A DNA stretch of 64,000 bases from the NCBI GenBank assembly GCA_947627615.1, contig CANQWS010000013.1:1-64000 (forward strand), in the 5' to 3' direction. Under the pieces are notes generated by a model. The model was not told where the DNA came from. It did not search any database and worked only from the letters and a program-made list of their open reading frames with translations. Shown piece after piece: positions 9,392 to 19,903 of the stretch. The stretch's first letter is position 1. Each line of letters begins with the position of its first letter. Source of the DNA: an uncultured Muribaculaceae bacterium. GTDB taxonomy: Bacteria; Bacteroidota; Bacteroidia; Bacteroidales; Muribaculaceae. Made by a program: the position numbers and the translations under genes.

Positions 9392-12208
9392 ATGACCTAC
9401 CGAAAGTTTTTTCTCCTTATATTATTGGCAGCCATTCTGCCGCAGAGCGGCCAGGCCAGAACCATAGACAGTGACGAGGCCCGCTCCATAGCCTCGCGTT
9501 TCTTCCGGGCTTCCGGCATAGACAACGATTCGCCCCAGCAGGTGAACCCGGTGACTTCCGGCTTGTCCTCACGGAACCCGTATTACATTTTCAACGCCTC
9601 GGGCGGCGAGGGATTCGTGATTGTTTCCGGCGACGACCGTCTCGGCACCGTGCTCGGATACTCCGACAGCGGCACATTCAGCCTTGACGGCGCTCCTGAG
9701 GGACTCGTGGCCCTCATGGACCTCTACAGCCGCTATCTGACTGCCGGCAACAACCTGCAGGCCAATGAGGTATCCGAAGCTGGGACTCCGGCAATGGACC
9801 CGCTGCTCGGCGACATAGCCTGGGGTCAGGACACCCCGTTCAACACAATGTGTCCCACCTACACCGAGTCCGGGACAACGAAGAACTACTATGTGGGCTG
9901 CGTGGCCACGGCCGCGACCCAGATAATGAAGTTCCACCAGCATCCTGAAAAAGGCACCGGCTCCAAGAGCTATACGTTCGGGGGCAAAGAACTTTCGGCA
10001 GACTTCGGCAACACCACCTACAGATGGGCCGACATGCCCGCGGCGGTGCCCGAATCGCCGTCATCGGCACAGACCAATGCCTATTCCACCCTTGCCAGCC
10101 ATTTCGGAATAGCCGTGGAGATGCAGTATGCCAAGGACGGCTCCGGCGCAAGCTCAATGGATGTACCCGCCGCCCTTAGGGACTATTTCGGCTACGATGA
10201 GTCAGTCTGCGTGCATCCGCGCAGCTATTACGACACCTCGGAGTGGATGGAACTGATCAAGAACGAGCTTGACAACAGACGTCCCGTGTACTACGGCGCG
10301 TCAAGCGACTCGGGCCTCGGCGGCCATGCGTTCGTGTGTGACGGCTATGACTCCAACGATTTCGTACACATCAACTGGGGCTGGTACGGCCGCAGCAACG
10401 GTTACTTCATGGTCAACGCCCTGAATCCCTCGAGTCTGGGCGAAGGCGGAGGCACCGGAGGCTATAACCGCTCTCAGGAAATAATCACGGGCATACGCCC
10501 CTCTACAGGCTCTTCGTCAAGAACCTACATGCTCTACGGAAGCACCCGTCTCAGCTTCACAGACTACGGCACCGCCTTCACCATGATGGGCTTCGTGGAC
10601 AACCTCGATTCCAGAACGGTGACCGGCACTGTCAGCGCCATCCTGATGAAGGACGGAAAGGTAGTGGCATCCCTGGGCGCCGAGTCCGTCACAATTGACG
10701 CCTACAAGGGCGGTCATGCCGGCGTGAAGCAGGTCTACATGCGCAACATCCCGGTAGAGGTTAGCGGCGTGGCCGACGGCGACGGATATATCCTGAAAAT
10801 GGGGGTGAAACCCGAAGGCTCCGACGAATGGATAATAATCCGCAATCCTATCGGCCTCCCCTCCTACGCCAACGCGTCGGTTTCGGAGGGCAAGGTCGTC
10901 ATAGGTGACGCCCACTCGCCGGCGCCCGAAGTGGAACTTCTGGCCCCCATCACCACCGACGGTGGTGTCTATGCCAACGGCTCGGCCCTTTTCAGCCTGG
11001 ATCTCAAGAACAACAGCGCGGATTACCGCATAAACAAGATAACAGTGCGCCTGACTTCAGTCAGCGACCCCGCCCGGTTCTACGATATGACCGCCGAAGC
11101 GAATGTCTATGACCTGTCGGAAGCACAGCTGAATCTGCTCATGGAAGTGCCGGCCGACATTGTGCCGGGCGAATACGATGTCACAGCCTTCGCGGCCGGA
11201 TTTGACAGCAAACCGTTTGACGATTCCAAAACAGGGCGCACACGCCTGACTGTCAACGCCGAGGCCTCGGGTCCGGTGGTGCGTGTCACCTCAGGCCCCG
11301 AATGGGCCAACAGCGACGGTCTGCAGCAGGTTGCCCAGGGCGAGTATCTCTACATCTCGGCCGGAGCGCGCAACTACGGCGCCGCCGGCAGCTCGTCGAT
11401 AATAGCCCGCCTCAAGGAAACCGGTCCGGAAGGCCGTTCCTACATATTCCTGCAGCAGGACAACACGCTCCAGAAAGGCCAGCAGTTCAACCTGACATTC
11501 TACCGCAAGGCAGCCGTGTCGCCCGGCGAATACGTCGTGGAACTGACCGCTATCGACGATCAGGGCAACGAGACTCCGCTGGAAGGTTATGCCGGTGACT
11601 GCAAGGTAACCATCACCGACAAAGCCCTCCCCGACCTTGAGGTCGTTGACTTCAATCTCGGCGACGAAGTGGCCAAGGACACCCGCGGAGAATACTCCCT
11701 CTCGCTGAAGGCACTGAAGAAGTTCACCGGCACGGTCTATGTGCGCGTGCGCAAATACCTCAACAAGAGCGGCGAGCTCATGTATATGGGCAGCCAGTCA
11801 ATCAACGCCGGCGACACAAAGACCATCACCTTCAAATACAAACCGGGAGCTTCGCTGACCGAAGGCAAATACATGGTCATACTGGAGACCAAAGCCAACG
11901 GCATAAGCGACAACCCCATGGCCGGGCTTGAAAAATACTACCGCGAACTGACGCTGACAGCCACTTCGGCCGTAGGCGACATAGCGGCTGACGGAGCCGG
12001 CGTTTCGGTAAGCATTTCAGGCGATATGCTAAGCGTGGAATCGGCGGATGCAGTCACCGGAATCAGCGTCTACTCCATGTCGGGAAGTCTTGTGGCCCGC
12101 TCTGCCGGACCGGCAACGGAACTCTCCCTGGCCGGGCTTCCCTCGGGAGTCTACATTGTCAGCGTCATGACTGAAAACGATACAACAAATATCAAAATCA
12201 TAAAATAA
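9392..12208 (+). CDS. Secreted C10 (streptopain-like) cysteine peptidase with C-terminal T9SS-type sorting domain
   Basis: NYYVGCVATAATQIMKFHQHP (catalytic Cys), GGHAFVCDGYDSNDFVHINWGWYG (His/Trp region), C-terminal SVYSMSGSLVARSAGPATELSLAGLPSGVYIVSV. Confidence 0.88.
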   Translation: MTYRKFFLLILLAAILPQSGQARTIDSDEARSIASRFFRASGIDNDSPQQVNPVTSGLSSRNPYYIFNASGGEGFVIVSGDDRLGTVLGYSDSGTFSLDGAPEGLVALMDLYSRYLTAGNNLQANEVSEAGTPAMDPLLGDIAWGQDTPFNTMCPTYTESGTTKNYYVGCVATAATQIMKFHQHPEKGTGSKSYTFGGKELSADFGNTTYRWADMPAAVPESPSSAQTNAYSTLASHFGIAVEMQYAKDGSGASSMDVPAALRDYFGYDESVCVHPRSYYDTSEWMELIKNELDNRRPVYYGASSDSGLGGHAFVCDGYDSNDFVHINWGWYGRSNGYFMVNALNPSSLGEGGGTGGYNRSQEIITGIRPSTGSSSRTYMLYGSTRLSFTDYGTAFTMMGFVDNLDSRTVTGTVSAILMKDGKVVASLGAESVTIDAYKGGHAGVKQVYMRNIPVEVSGVADGDGYILKMGVKPEGSDEWIIIRNPIGLPSYANASVSEGKVVIGDAHSPAPEVELLAPITTDGGVYANGSALFSLDLKNNSADYRINKITVRLTSVSDPARFYDMTAEANVYDLSEAQLNLLMEVPADIVPGEYDVTAFAAGFDSKPFDDSKTGRTRLTVNAEASGPVVRVTSGPEWANSDGLQQVAQGEYLYISAGARNYGAAGSSSIIARLKETGPEGRSYIFLQQDNTLQKGQQFNLTFYRKAAVSPGEYVVELTAIDDQGNETPLEGYAGDCKVTITDKALPDLEVVDFNLGDEVAKDTRGEYSLSLKALKKFTGTVYVRVRKYLNKSGELMYMGSQSINAGDTKTITFKYKPGASLTEGKYMVILETKANGISDNPMAGLEKYYRELTLTATSAVGDIAADGAGVSVSISGDMLSVESADAVTGISVYSMSGSLVARSAGPATELSLAGLPSGVYIVSVMTENDTTNIKIIK

Positions 12209-12212
12209 AGAT

Positions 12213-13256
12213 ATGGCAAAACTTAATTTCGGCGGTGTCGAGGAATTGGTAGTGACCCGCAATGAATTTCCGCTTGAGAAAGCCCGCGAGGTGCTCAAGG
12301 GCGAGACCATAGCCGTTCTCGGCTACGGTGTCCAGGGCCCGGGCCAGAGTATGAACCTCCGTGACAACGGCTTCAACGTCATAGTGGGCCAGCGTCAGGG
12401 CAAGACCTACGACAAGGCCGTGGCCGACGGCTGGGTGCCCGGAGAGACACTTTTCTCGATTGAAGAAGCCGCAAAGCGCGGCACCATAGTCATGTGTCTG
12501 CTCTCGGACGCGGCTGTCCTTGAGGTGTGGCCCGTGATCAAACCGCATCTCACAGCCGGAAAGGCTCTCTATTTCAGCCACGGATTCGCCATAGCATGGG
12601 CTGACCGCACCGGTGTGGTTCCCCCCAAGGATATCGACGTGATAATGGTGGCCCCTAAAGGCTCCGGCGCATCGCTGCGCTCCATGTTCCTCGAGAACCG
12701 CGGCGTCAACTCCAGCTTCGCCATAGAGCAGGACGCCACAGGCAAGGCTTGGGACCGCACTGTTGCCCTCGGCATAGGCATCGGTTCGGGCTATCTGTTC
12801 GAGACCACATTCCGCCGCGAGGCCATAAGTGACCTCACCGGCGAGCGCGGCTCGCTGATGGGCGCAATCCAGGGTCTGTTCCTGGCGCAGTACGAAGTGC
12901 TCCGCGAGCATGGCCACACTCCCTCCGAGGCTTTCAACGAAACCGTGGAAGAGCTCACCCAGTCACTGATGCCGCTGTTTGCAGCCAAGGGCATGGACTG
13001 GATGTATGCCAACTGCTCCACCACAGCCCAGCGCGGTGCGCTTGACTGGATGACACCGTTCCACGACGCGGTGAAACCTGTTCTCGAAAAGCTGTACACC
13101 AGCGTAGAAAACGGCACTGAAGCCCAGATTTCCATTGACTCGAACTCTCAGCCTGACTACCGCGAGAAACTCAACGAGGAACTGCGGCAGATGCGTGAGA
13201 GCGAACTGTGGCAGACCGGTGTGACCGTACGCCTTCTCCGTCCCGAAAATGACTGA
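12213..13256 (+). CDS. ilvC: Ketol-acid reductoisomerase
   Basis: VLGYGVQGPGQSMNLRDNGFNVIVGQRQG; starts 4 nt after the upstream peptidase stop. Confidence 0.95.
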   Translation: MAKLNFGGVEELVVTRNEFPLEKAREVLKGETIAVLGYGVQGPGQSMNLRDNGFNVIVGQRQGKTYDKAVADGWVPGETLFSIEEAAKRGTIVMCLLSDAAVLEVWPVIKPHLTAGKALYFSHGFAIAWADRTGVVPPKDIDVIMVAPKGSGASLRSMFLENRGVNSSFAIEQDATGKAWDRTVALGIGIGSGYLFETTFRREAISDLTGERGSLMGAIQGLFLAQYEVLREHGHTPSEAFNETVEELTQSLMPLFAAKGMDWMYANCSTTAQRGALDWMTPFHDAVKPVLEKLYTSVENGTEAQISIDSNSQPDYREKLNEELRQMRESELWQTGVTVRLLRPEND

Positions 13257-13261
13257 CCGCC

Positions 13262-13876
13262 ATGTTCTCAGGAATTGTTGAAGAACCCGCAAAGGTTGTC
13301 GCCGTCACAGATGAAGGCGGCAACCGCCACATCCGCGTCAGGTGCAGTTTCACCGACGAGCTGAGCATAGACCAGTCCGTGGCCCACAACGGTGTGTGCC
13401 TTACGGTGGTGGCTCTGCATGACGACTCGACCTATACGGTGACCGCCATTCAGGAGACCCTTGACCGATCAAACCTCGGCGACCTCACCGAAGGCTCGGA
13501 AATCAATCTCGAACGCTCCATGATGCTAAACGGCCGCCTGGACGGCCACATCGTACAGGGCCACGTGGACTGCACGGCCGTTGTTGAGAGCATTGAGGAA
13601 GTGGACGGCAGCCGGTATTACAAGTTCCGCTATGACATAGACCCGGCTATGACTGCAAAGGGCTACGTCACAGTGGAAAAAGGCTCGGTGACGGTCAACG
13701 GCGTGAGTCTGACGGTGTGCGATTCCGAACGCGATTCATTCCGCGTGGCAATCATACCCTACACCTACGAACACACCAACTTCCACACCTTCCGTCCCGG
13801 AACCCGCGTCAACATCGAATTCGACATAATAGGCAAATATCTGGCCCGGCTCCACGAATTTTCGTCGGCCGAGTGA
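13262..13876 (+). CDS. ribE: Riboflavin synthase (alpha chain type)
   Basis: MFSGIVEEPAKVVAV; duplicated lumazine-binding halves with DGHIVQGHVD. Confidence 0.93.
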   Translation: MFSGIVEEPAKVVAVTDEGGNRHIRVRCSFTDELSIDQSVAHNGVCLTVVALHDDSTYTVTAIQETLDRSNLGDLTEGSEINLERSMMLNGRLDGHIVQGHVDCTAVVESIEEVDGSRYYKFRYDIDPAMTAKGYVTVEKGSVTVNGVSLTVCDSERDSFRVAIIPYTYEHTNFHTFRPGTRVNIEFDIIGKYLARLHEFSSAE

Positions 13877-13924
13877 TTCAGGCCCGGGAAGACCGTTTTT
13901 AGAATTTGACCTACAGCACCCCAC

Positions 13925-13978
13925 AGGGCATTGTAACTTTGCGGCACCAACCGCTCAGAAACCAAGTTACAATGCCCT
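13925..13978. promoter_or_regulatory. Perfect 15-bp inverted repeat across the start codon of the holin-like gene; left arm contains a TAACTTTG -7-like element
   Basis: AGGGCATTGTAACTT (13925-13939) / AAGTTACAATGCCCT (13964-13978), 24-nt loop; ATG at 13972. Confidence 0.7.
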
Positions 13979-14469
13979 TGCTGTCAATAAACCTCTCGGC
14001 CGCCACCGTCAAGACCCTGCTATGGCTCGCGGCAATGATTTTTGTGGACTACGCCGCCGTCATATCCGCCGTGATGATCGATCTGCGCAGCGGAATCCTG
14101 AAATCACGGCGCGAAGGCAAAGCCCGCACTTCGCGCGGCTACCGCCGGAGCGTGGAAAAACTGTCACGCTACCTCAACACACTTCTGGCCCTGTCGGCCG
14201 TGGACATGATGATCGTAGTGGCCTGCATGCTTTTCAGGGCCACCATGGACTGGAGCGTCCCGGTATTTCCGCTGTTCACCACATTGGGAGCCGTGGCCCT
14301 TTCGCTCATTGAAGGGAAAAGCGTGATGGAAAATTCCCAGCGTGCCACCGATTTCACGGAAGCCGCCGCCAAGGCCCGCAAAATTCTAACCGACACCGAA
14401 ATACTCGCCCTCATCGACACCCTCCGCACCCTCATTTCCGGAAAAACCAAGAATTCGTCCGACAATTGA
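13972..14469 (+). CDS. Phage holin family-like small membrane protein
   Basis: MPLLSINLSAATVKTLLWLAAMIFVDYAAVISAVMIDLRSGILKSRREGKARTS; several TM segments; resembles Bacteroidales phage-holin-family annotation. Confidence 0.6.
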   Translation: MPLLSINLSAATVKTLLWLAAMIFVDYAAVISAVMIDLRSGILKSRREGKARTSRGYRRSVEKLSRYLNTLLALSAVDMMIVVACMLFRATMDWSVPVFPLFTTLGAVALSLIEGKSVMENSQRATDFTEAAAKARKILTDTEILALIDTLRTLISGKTKNSSDN

Positions 14470-14549
14470 TTTTTAAGTCACGATATGGATTGGATTTATC
14501 CTATTATTTACTATCTTTGCGGAAAGTAATTACCTTAAATCCAGTCATC

Positions 14550-17500
14550 ATGCACAAGAATCTTTTCAAAGCACTGGCTATTGCGGCTGTTATTCCGGCA
14601 TTGCACACCGATGCCGCCGTTCCCGTCAGCGCACGCGTGGAAAAACAATCGATTCCCACCTACAGTATAGGCGCGCCTCAACCAGAGCCTATATTCTTCA
14701 CCGGACGCGTTTATCAGGGAGCCGAAGGCTACATCTACCCCTATCAGCTTTATGACCGGCTGACGGACAACGTGGCCCCCAAGGACTATGATGTGATAAA
14801 ACTCAGCAACGATTACGTTGACATAGGCATACTGCCCGAAATTGGAGGCCGTATATTCCAAGCTACCGACAAGACTAATGACTATAATTTCTTCTACACA
14901 CAGACAGGCATCAAGCCGGCCCTTATAGGCATGCTGGGCGCATGGCTGTCGGGCGGGGTGGAATGGAACATACCCGACCATCACCGCGCCAGCAGCTACT
15001 TGCCTGTCAACTGGACAATCACCGAGAACCCCGACGGAAGCCGCACGGCATGGGTGGGCGAAACCGAACTGCGCCATCGTCTGAAATGGTCCGTAGGCGT
15101 CACCGTGGTTCCCGAGCGCTCATGGGTCAGGGCCGACATCAGGGTGGTCAACCCCACGCCTATGATTCAGTCAATGCTCTACTGGGCAAACGTCTCGGTT
15201 CACTGCGGCGACGATTATCAGGTAATATTCCCGCCGGATGTGGAAGTGGGCGTCGACCACCACAAGACCTATTTCACCCACTGGCCGGAAGGTCCGGTAA
15301 TGCCCAACTCAAAACGGAACATCGACCTGTCACGCTGGAAAAATTTCACCGAGGGGAGCCGCTCTATTTTTGCATGGGACAGCAAAATGGAATTCCTTGC
15401 GGGATATGACTACGGAAAGGATGCAGGCACGGTCCACGTGGCCAACCGCCATCAGGTGCCTGGCAAGAAATTCTTCCTCTGGGGCAACAACCCCAACGGA
15501 CATCTGTGGAACAAGATTTTGTCCGATAACGACGGCCACTATCTGGAACTCATGGTGGGCGCCTTCTCCGACAACCAGCCTGACTACAGCTGGATCAACC
15601 CTGGCGAAATCAGGGAATTCTCCCAGATATGGTTTCCCATCAAGGGCATACGCGGCGTCAAGAACGCCACGGCCGAGGGCGCCGTCAATTTCGAGCCTGC
15701 GTCAGACGGCACGTACCTTGTGGGCTATAACGTCACGACCGCCCGTCCCGGAGCACGAGTCACCGTGACGGAAGGCGACAGAATCCTCATGGACCGCCGC
15801 GTGGACCTTGACCCCGACCGCTTTTTCCTCGATTCAGTGGCCGTTGCTCCGGGCACGGACCCGAGTGACCTTCACACCGCCCTCTATGACCGAGACGGTA
15901 ACCTGCTGGTGGAATACACGCCGGTGAAACTGCGCAATGAAAAAGACCTTCCGCCCGTGATTGACGGCACCAAACCGGTCAAAGACTATGAGACCGTGGA
16001 AGAGCTGTATCTGGCAGGCCTGCGCGTCGACCAGTTCAACAACGCCCGTCTCTCCTACATGGACTTCTACAATGAAGCACTCAGCCGTGACTCGCTGGAT
16101 GCGCGTGTCAACATAGAAGTGGCCAAGCACTACATCCGTCAGGGAAGCCTCGACGAAGCCGAGCGCCATCTGCTCCGCGCCCAGAAACGCCTGGCCCATG
16201 ACTACACCCGCGCCTACAATACCGAGGCTCACTATTATCTGGGCTACATCCATTCTCTGACAGACCGCCCTGTGGAAGCCGAGGAAAACTTCTGGGCCGC
16301 CACCTATACACCTGCCTTCAAGCATCCGGCGCTCTATCAGCTCGCTCTTATGAAAGCACGCAGCGGCGACCTCAAATCGGCGCTCGGTCTCGCCGAAGAG
16401 TCTCTGCTGACCGGAGCCCACGACCTTCAGGCGCTTACCGCCAAAGCCAATCTGCAACGCAGACTCGGCCACACTGACGAAGCGCGCGCCACCATAGACC
16501 TCATCCGTTCGGTTGACCCGCTCGACCGCATGAGCGAATTTGAGCTGGCCATGCTCGACGGCACTGCGCTGCCCTTCGCCGCTTCCGACAGACGAGGACG
16601 CAACGAGGGCCTGATAGCCGTGCAGGAAATGCTTGAGGCTGCCAACAATTATCTGGCTCTCGGCGACCGCAAGGCAGCCGGGACTCTGCTTGACGCCGCC
16701 GTGGCCTCGGGAGCGCCCTACTCGGAATTCCCGGTTGTGGGACTCTACCGCGCCTATGTGATGCTGCCCGATGCCGATGCCGCCCGGAAAGCCGTTGATT
16801 CGGCCACGGGACTGTCTCTCGAAGCCAACTTCCCCCACCGCACGGAAGAGATAGCCATGTTCGAGGCCCTCACGGACCTGGCCCCCGACAATGCCGCGCT
16901 CCACTATCTCTTCGGCAATCTGCTCTATTATCTCGGACAGAAAGAGCGGGGTCTGGATGAGTGGAAGGAAGCCGTCAGACTTGACCCGTCAAATGCCATG
17001 GCATGCCGCAACGCCGGATTCGCCGAGGGCGTCAAAGGCAATCTTCCGGAGGCCATAGACTTCTATGACATGGCCATAAATGCCAATCCGGCCGACCCCA
17101 TGCTGCTGACCGAAAGTGACAAGCTGCGCGAACAGGCAGGGATCGAGACTTCGCAGCGCCTCAGGATTCTCGAGAAGAACCGCAAGACGGTCATGAAGCA
17201 TGACGATGCCGTAATCCGCCTGCTGAAACTCTACAATCTCACCGGCAACTACTCCAAGGCATCGCGCATAATGGCCGACCGCCACTTCCATCTCTGGGAA
17301 GGCGGAGGCGAAATCCACTCGATATTCGTTGACACTCACCTGCTCAACGCCATAGCCCTCATGGAACGACGCAACTACAGCAAGGCCATCGAGGAACTGG
17401 AACTTGCCCGGCAGTATCCCGTCAATCTCGAAGTGGCGCCCTCGCAGTGGAACTACGATGCCAAAGCACTGTATCTTAAGGGCAAAGCCCTGAAAGCCCT

Positions 17501-17861
17501 CGGACGCGACAGCGAGGCGAATGAAGCATGGGAGGGAGCCGCCACGGCCAAGGCCCGCAACTTCTCCGACCTGAAATACTATCAGACGCTTGCCCTCCGC
17601 CAGCTCGGCCGCAACGCCGAAGCCGATGCCGCTCTCGGAGAACTGACCGCAGCACGTGATGCCATGGCGAAACGCGTGGTGGACAATTACGCCAAATTCG
17701 GAGATGCCGACAAGAGCCGCTCACAGAGCAACATGCTCTATATAGGCGGCCTCATAGAATCGCTCAACGGCAACCACGACAAAGCGCGCAATCTCTGGGC
17801 AGAAGCCATAAATCTCTATCCCGGCAACATCTGGGCCCGACAGATATCCAATGCCCGCTGA
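14550..17861 (+). CDS. DUF5107 domain and TPR repeat protein
   Basis: N-terminal DUF5107-like block (GGRIFQATDKTNDYNFFYTQTGIKPALIGMLGAWLSGGVEWNIPDHHRA) followed by many TPRs. Confidence 0.8.
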   Translation: MHKNLFKALAIAAVIPALHTDAAVPVSARVEKQSIPTYSIGAPQPEPIFFTGRVYQGAEGYIYPYQLYDRLTDNVAPKDYDVIKLSNDYVDIGILPEIGGRIFQATDKTNDYNFFYTQTGIKPALIGMLGAWLSGGVEWNIPDHHRASSYLPVNWTITENPDGSRTAWVGETELRHRLKWSVGVTVVPERSWVRADIRVVNPTPMIQSMLYWANVSVHCGDDYQVIFPPDVEVGVDHHKTYFTHWPEGPVMPNSKRNIDLSRWKNFTEGSRSIFAWDSKMEFLAGYDYGKDAGTVHVANRHQVPGKKFFLWGNNPNGHLWNKILSDNDGHYLELMVGAFSDNQPDYSWINPGEIREFSQIWFPIKGIRGVKNATAEGAVNFEPASDGTYLVGYNVTTARPGARVTVTEGDRILMDRRVDLDPDRFFLDSVAVAPGTDPSDLHTALYDRDGNLLVEYTPVKLRNEKDLPPVIDGTKPVKDYETVEELYLAGLRVDQFNNARLSYMDFYNEALSRDSLDARVNIEVAKHYIRQGSLDEAERHLLRAQKRLAHDYTRAYNTEAHYYLGYIHSLTDRPVEAEENFWAATYTPAFKHPALYQLALMKARSGDLKSALGLAEESLLTGAHDLQALTAKANLQRRLGHTDEARATIDLIRSVDPLDRMSEFELAMLDGTALPFAASDRRGRNEGLIAVQEMLEAANNYLALGDRKAAGTLLDAAVASGAPYSEFPVVGLYRAYVMLPDADAARKAVDSATGLSLEANFPHRTEEIAMFEALTDLAPDNAALHYLFGNLLYYLGQKERGLDEWKEAVRLDPSNAMACRNAGFAEGVKGNLPEAIDFYDMAINANPADPMLLTESDKLREQAGIETSQRLRILEKNRKTVMKHDDAVIRLLKLYNLTGNYSKASRIMADRHFHLWEGGGEIHSIFVDTHLLNAIALMERRNYSKAIEELELARQYPVNLEVAPSQWNYDAKALYLKGKALKALGRDSEANEAWEGAATAKARNFSDLKYYQTLALRQLGRNAEADAALGELTAARDAMAKRVVDNYAKFGDADKSRSQSNMLYIGGLIESLNGNHDKARNLWAEAINLYPGNIWARQISNAR

Positions 17862-17913
17862 TGCGGAAAGTTCCCATGCCGCGAACATTTGCCGCGGAAT
17901 CATCCTGAAAAGT

Positions 17914-17945
17914 ATTGCAGATTAGAAAATTATATATTAACTTTG
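17914..17945 (+). promoter_or_regulatory. Promoter for rpsA (TTG-N20-TAACTTTG)
   Basis: TTG 17915-17917 and TAACTTTG 17938-17945. Confidence 0.65.
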
Positions 17946-17947
17946 CA

Positions 17948-17989
17948 GCGCAAAATCCGTGCGGCCCTCCGGCGGCACAGATTTTGCGC
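17948..17989 (+). promoter_or_regulatory. Large hairpin in the 5' leader of rpsA mRNA
   Basis: GCGCAAAATCCGTGC / GCACAGATTTTGCGC (14 of 15 paired) with inner GCC-ctcc-GGC stem, just downstream of the promoter. Confidence 0.65.
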
Positions 17990-18026
17990 CCCCATTTTTA
18001 ATTAACCTAATTTATTAACTTATTTA

Positions 18027-19811
18027 ATGACTAAAGAATTAACAAATTCGCCCATCGAAGATTTCGATTGGGAAGCCTACGAGAACGGAGATGCTCAGGG
18101 CGAAAAGACTCGTGAAGAGCTCACCAAGACTTACGACGAGTCACTCAACACCGTCAAGGACAAAGATGTAATCGAAGGTACCATCATCGCCCTCAACAAA
18201 CGCGAGGCAGTGGTTAACATCGGCTACAAGAGCGACGGTATCATCCCCATGAATGAATTCCGCTACAACCCCGACATCAAGGTCGGCGACACCGTGGAGG
18301 TATTCATCGAAAACCAGGAGGACAAGAAAGGTCAGCTTATCCTCTCACACCGCAAAGCCCGCGCAGCCCGCTCATGGGAACGCATCAACGAAGCTTTGGA
18401 AAAAGACGAAATCATCAAGGGCTACATCAAGTGCCGCACCAAGGGTGGTATGATTGTCGACGTATTCGGCATCGAGGCCTTCCTTCCCGGCTCGCAGATC
18501 GATGTACGTCCCATCCGTGACTACGATATGTTCGTGGGCAAGACCATGGAATTCAAGGTTGTTAAAATCAACCAGGAATACAAGAACGTTGTTGTCAGCC
18601 ACAAAGCACTCATCGAAGCCGAACTCGAGCAGCAGAAGCGCGAAATCATCGCCAAGCTCGAAAAAGGTCAGGTGCTCGAAGGAACTGTCAAGAACATCAC
18701 CAGCTACGGTGTGTTCATCGACCTCGGCGGCGTAGACGGTCTTATCCACATCACCGACCTCTCATGGGGACGTGTAACACACCCCGAAGAAGTCGTTCAG
18801 CTCGACCAGAAGCTCAATGTTGTTATTCTTGACTTCGATGACGAGAAGAAGCGCATTGCCCTCGGTCTCAAGCAGCTCATGCCTCATCCCTGGGACGCTC
18901 TCGATCCCAACCTCAAGGTCGGCGACAAAGTCAAAGGCCGCGTAGTGGTTATGGCCGATTACGGTGCATTCGTTGAAATCGCTCCGGGCGTTGAAGGCCT
19001 CATCCACGTTAGCGAAATGTCATGGAGCCAGCACCTCCGCTCAGCTCAGGACTTCATGAAGGTAGGCGACGAAATCGAAGCCGTTGTCCTCACCCTCGAC
19101 CGCGAAGACCGCAAGATGAGCCTCGGCATCAAGCAGCTCAAGGCTGATCCCTGGGAAGACATCGAAATCAAATACCCCGTCGGAAGCCAGCACACCGCCA
19201 AGGTTCGCAACTTCACCAACTTCGGCGTGTTCGTTGAAATCGAAGAAGGCGTTGACGGTCTCATCCACATCTCTGACCTCAGCTGGACAAAGAAAATCAA
19301 ACACCCCAGCGAATTCACTCAGATCGGTGCCGACATCCAGGTACAGGTTCTTGAAATCGACAAGGAAAACCGCCGCCTGAGCCTCGGCCACAAGCAGCTC
19401 GAGGAAAATCCCTGGGAAGTATTTGAAACAATCTTCACTCCGGGTTCAATCCACGAAGGAACCATCGTTGAGATGGTAGAAAAAGGAGCTGTTGTCGCTC
19501 TCCCCTACGGTGTTGAAGGTTTCGCTACACCCAAGCACCTCGTCAAGGAAGACGGCACTCAGGCCAAGGTTGACGAGAAACTCAACTTCAAGGTTATTGA
19601 ATTCAACAAGGACAGCAAGCGCATCATCCTCAGCCACAGCCGCATCCACGAAGATGCCAACAAGGCTGAACGCAACGAAGCCCGCAAGGCCAAACGTGTT
19701 GCCAAACGTGAAGAAGCCGCTCCCATGCTCAACCAGCCTATAGAGCGCGCCACCCTCGGTGACCTCGAAGCTCTCGCAGCCCTCAAGGAGCAGCTTTCAC
19801 AGAACAAATAA
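18027..19811 (+). CDS. rpsA: 30S ribosomal protein S1
   Basis: Consecutive S1 domains ([68 protein letters not shown]). Confidence 0.97.
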   Translation: MTKELTNSPIEDFDWEAYENGDAQGEKTREELTKTYDESLNTVKDKDVIEGTIIALNKREAVVNIGYKSDGIIPMNEFRYNPDIKVGDTVEVFIENQEDKKGQLILSHRKARAARSWERINEALEKDEIIKGYIKCRTKGGMIVDVFGIEAFLPGSQIDVRPIRDYDMFVGKTMEFKVVKINQEYKNVVVSHKALIEAELEQQKREIIAKLEKGQVLEGTVKNITSYGVFIDLGGVDGLIHITDLSWGRVTHPEEVVQLDQKLNVVILDFDDEKKRIALGLKQLMPHPWDALDPNLKVGDKVKGRVVVMADYGAFVEIAPGVEGLIHVSEMSWSQHLRSAQDFMKVGDEIEAVVLTLDREDRKMSLGIKQLKADPWEDIEIKYPVGSQHTAKVRNFTNFGVFVEIEEGVDGLIHISDLSWTKKIKHPSEFTQIGADIQVQVLEIDKENRRLSLGHKQLEENPWEVFETIFTPGSIHEGTIVEMVEKGAVVALPYGVEGFATPKHLVKEDGTQAKVDEKLNFKVIEFNKDSKRIILSHSRIHEDANKAERNEARKAKRVAKREEAAPMLNQPIERATLGDLEALAALKEQLSQNK

Positions 19812-19845
19812 TCCCGGACTTTTCACCCAAAGTCTTTCAACACAT

Positions 19846-19879
19846 AAGGGTGTGCCTCACTGACAGGCACACCCTTTTT
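19846..19879 (+). terminator. Rho-independent terminator after rpsA
   Basis: AAGGGTGTGCCT-cactgac-AGGCACACCCTT then TTT. Confidence 0.85.
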
Positions 19880-19903
19880 CATAACCATGAAAATAATACC
19901 GTC

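Noticed and set aside
13972-14469. Prophage suggested by a holin-like gene
   Set aside because: No other phage genes nearby; isolated holin-family genes are common in Bacteroidales chromosomes.
15834-16904. 356-aa minus-strand ORF
   Set aside because: Fully antisense to the DUF5107/TPR gene; no recognisable domain; typical shadow ORF in GC-rich coding sequence.
18027-19811. Internal repeats in rpsA as a novel repeat element
   Set aside because: They are the expected tandem S1 RNA-binding domains.
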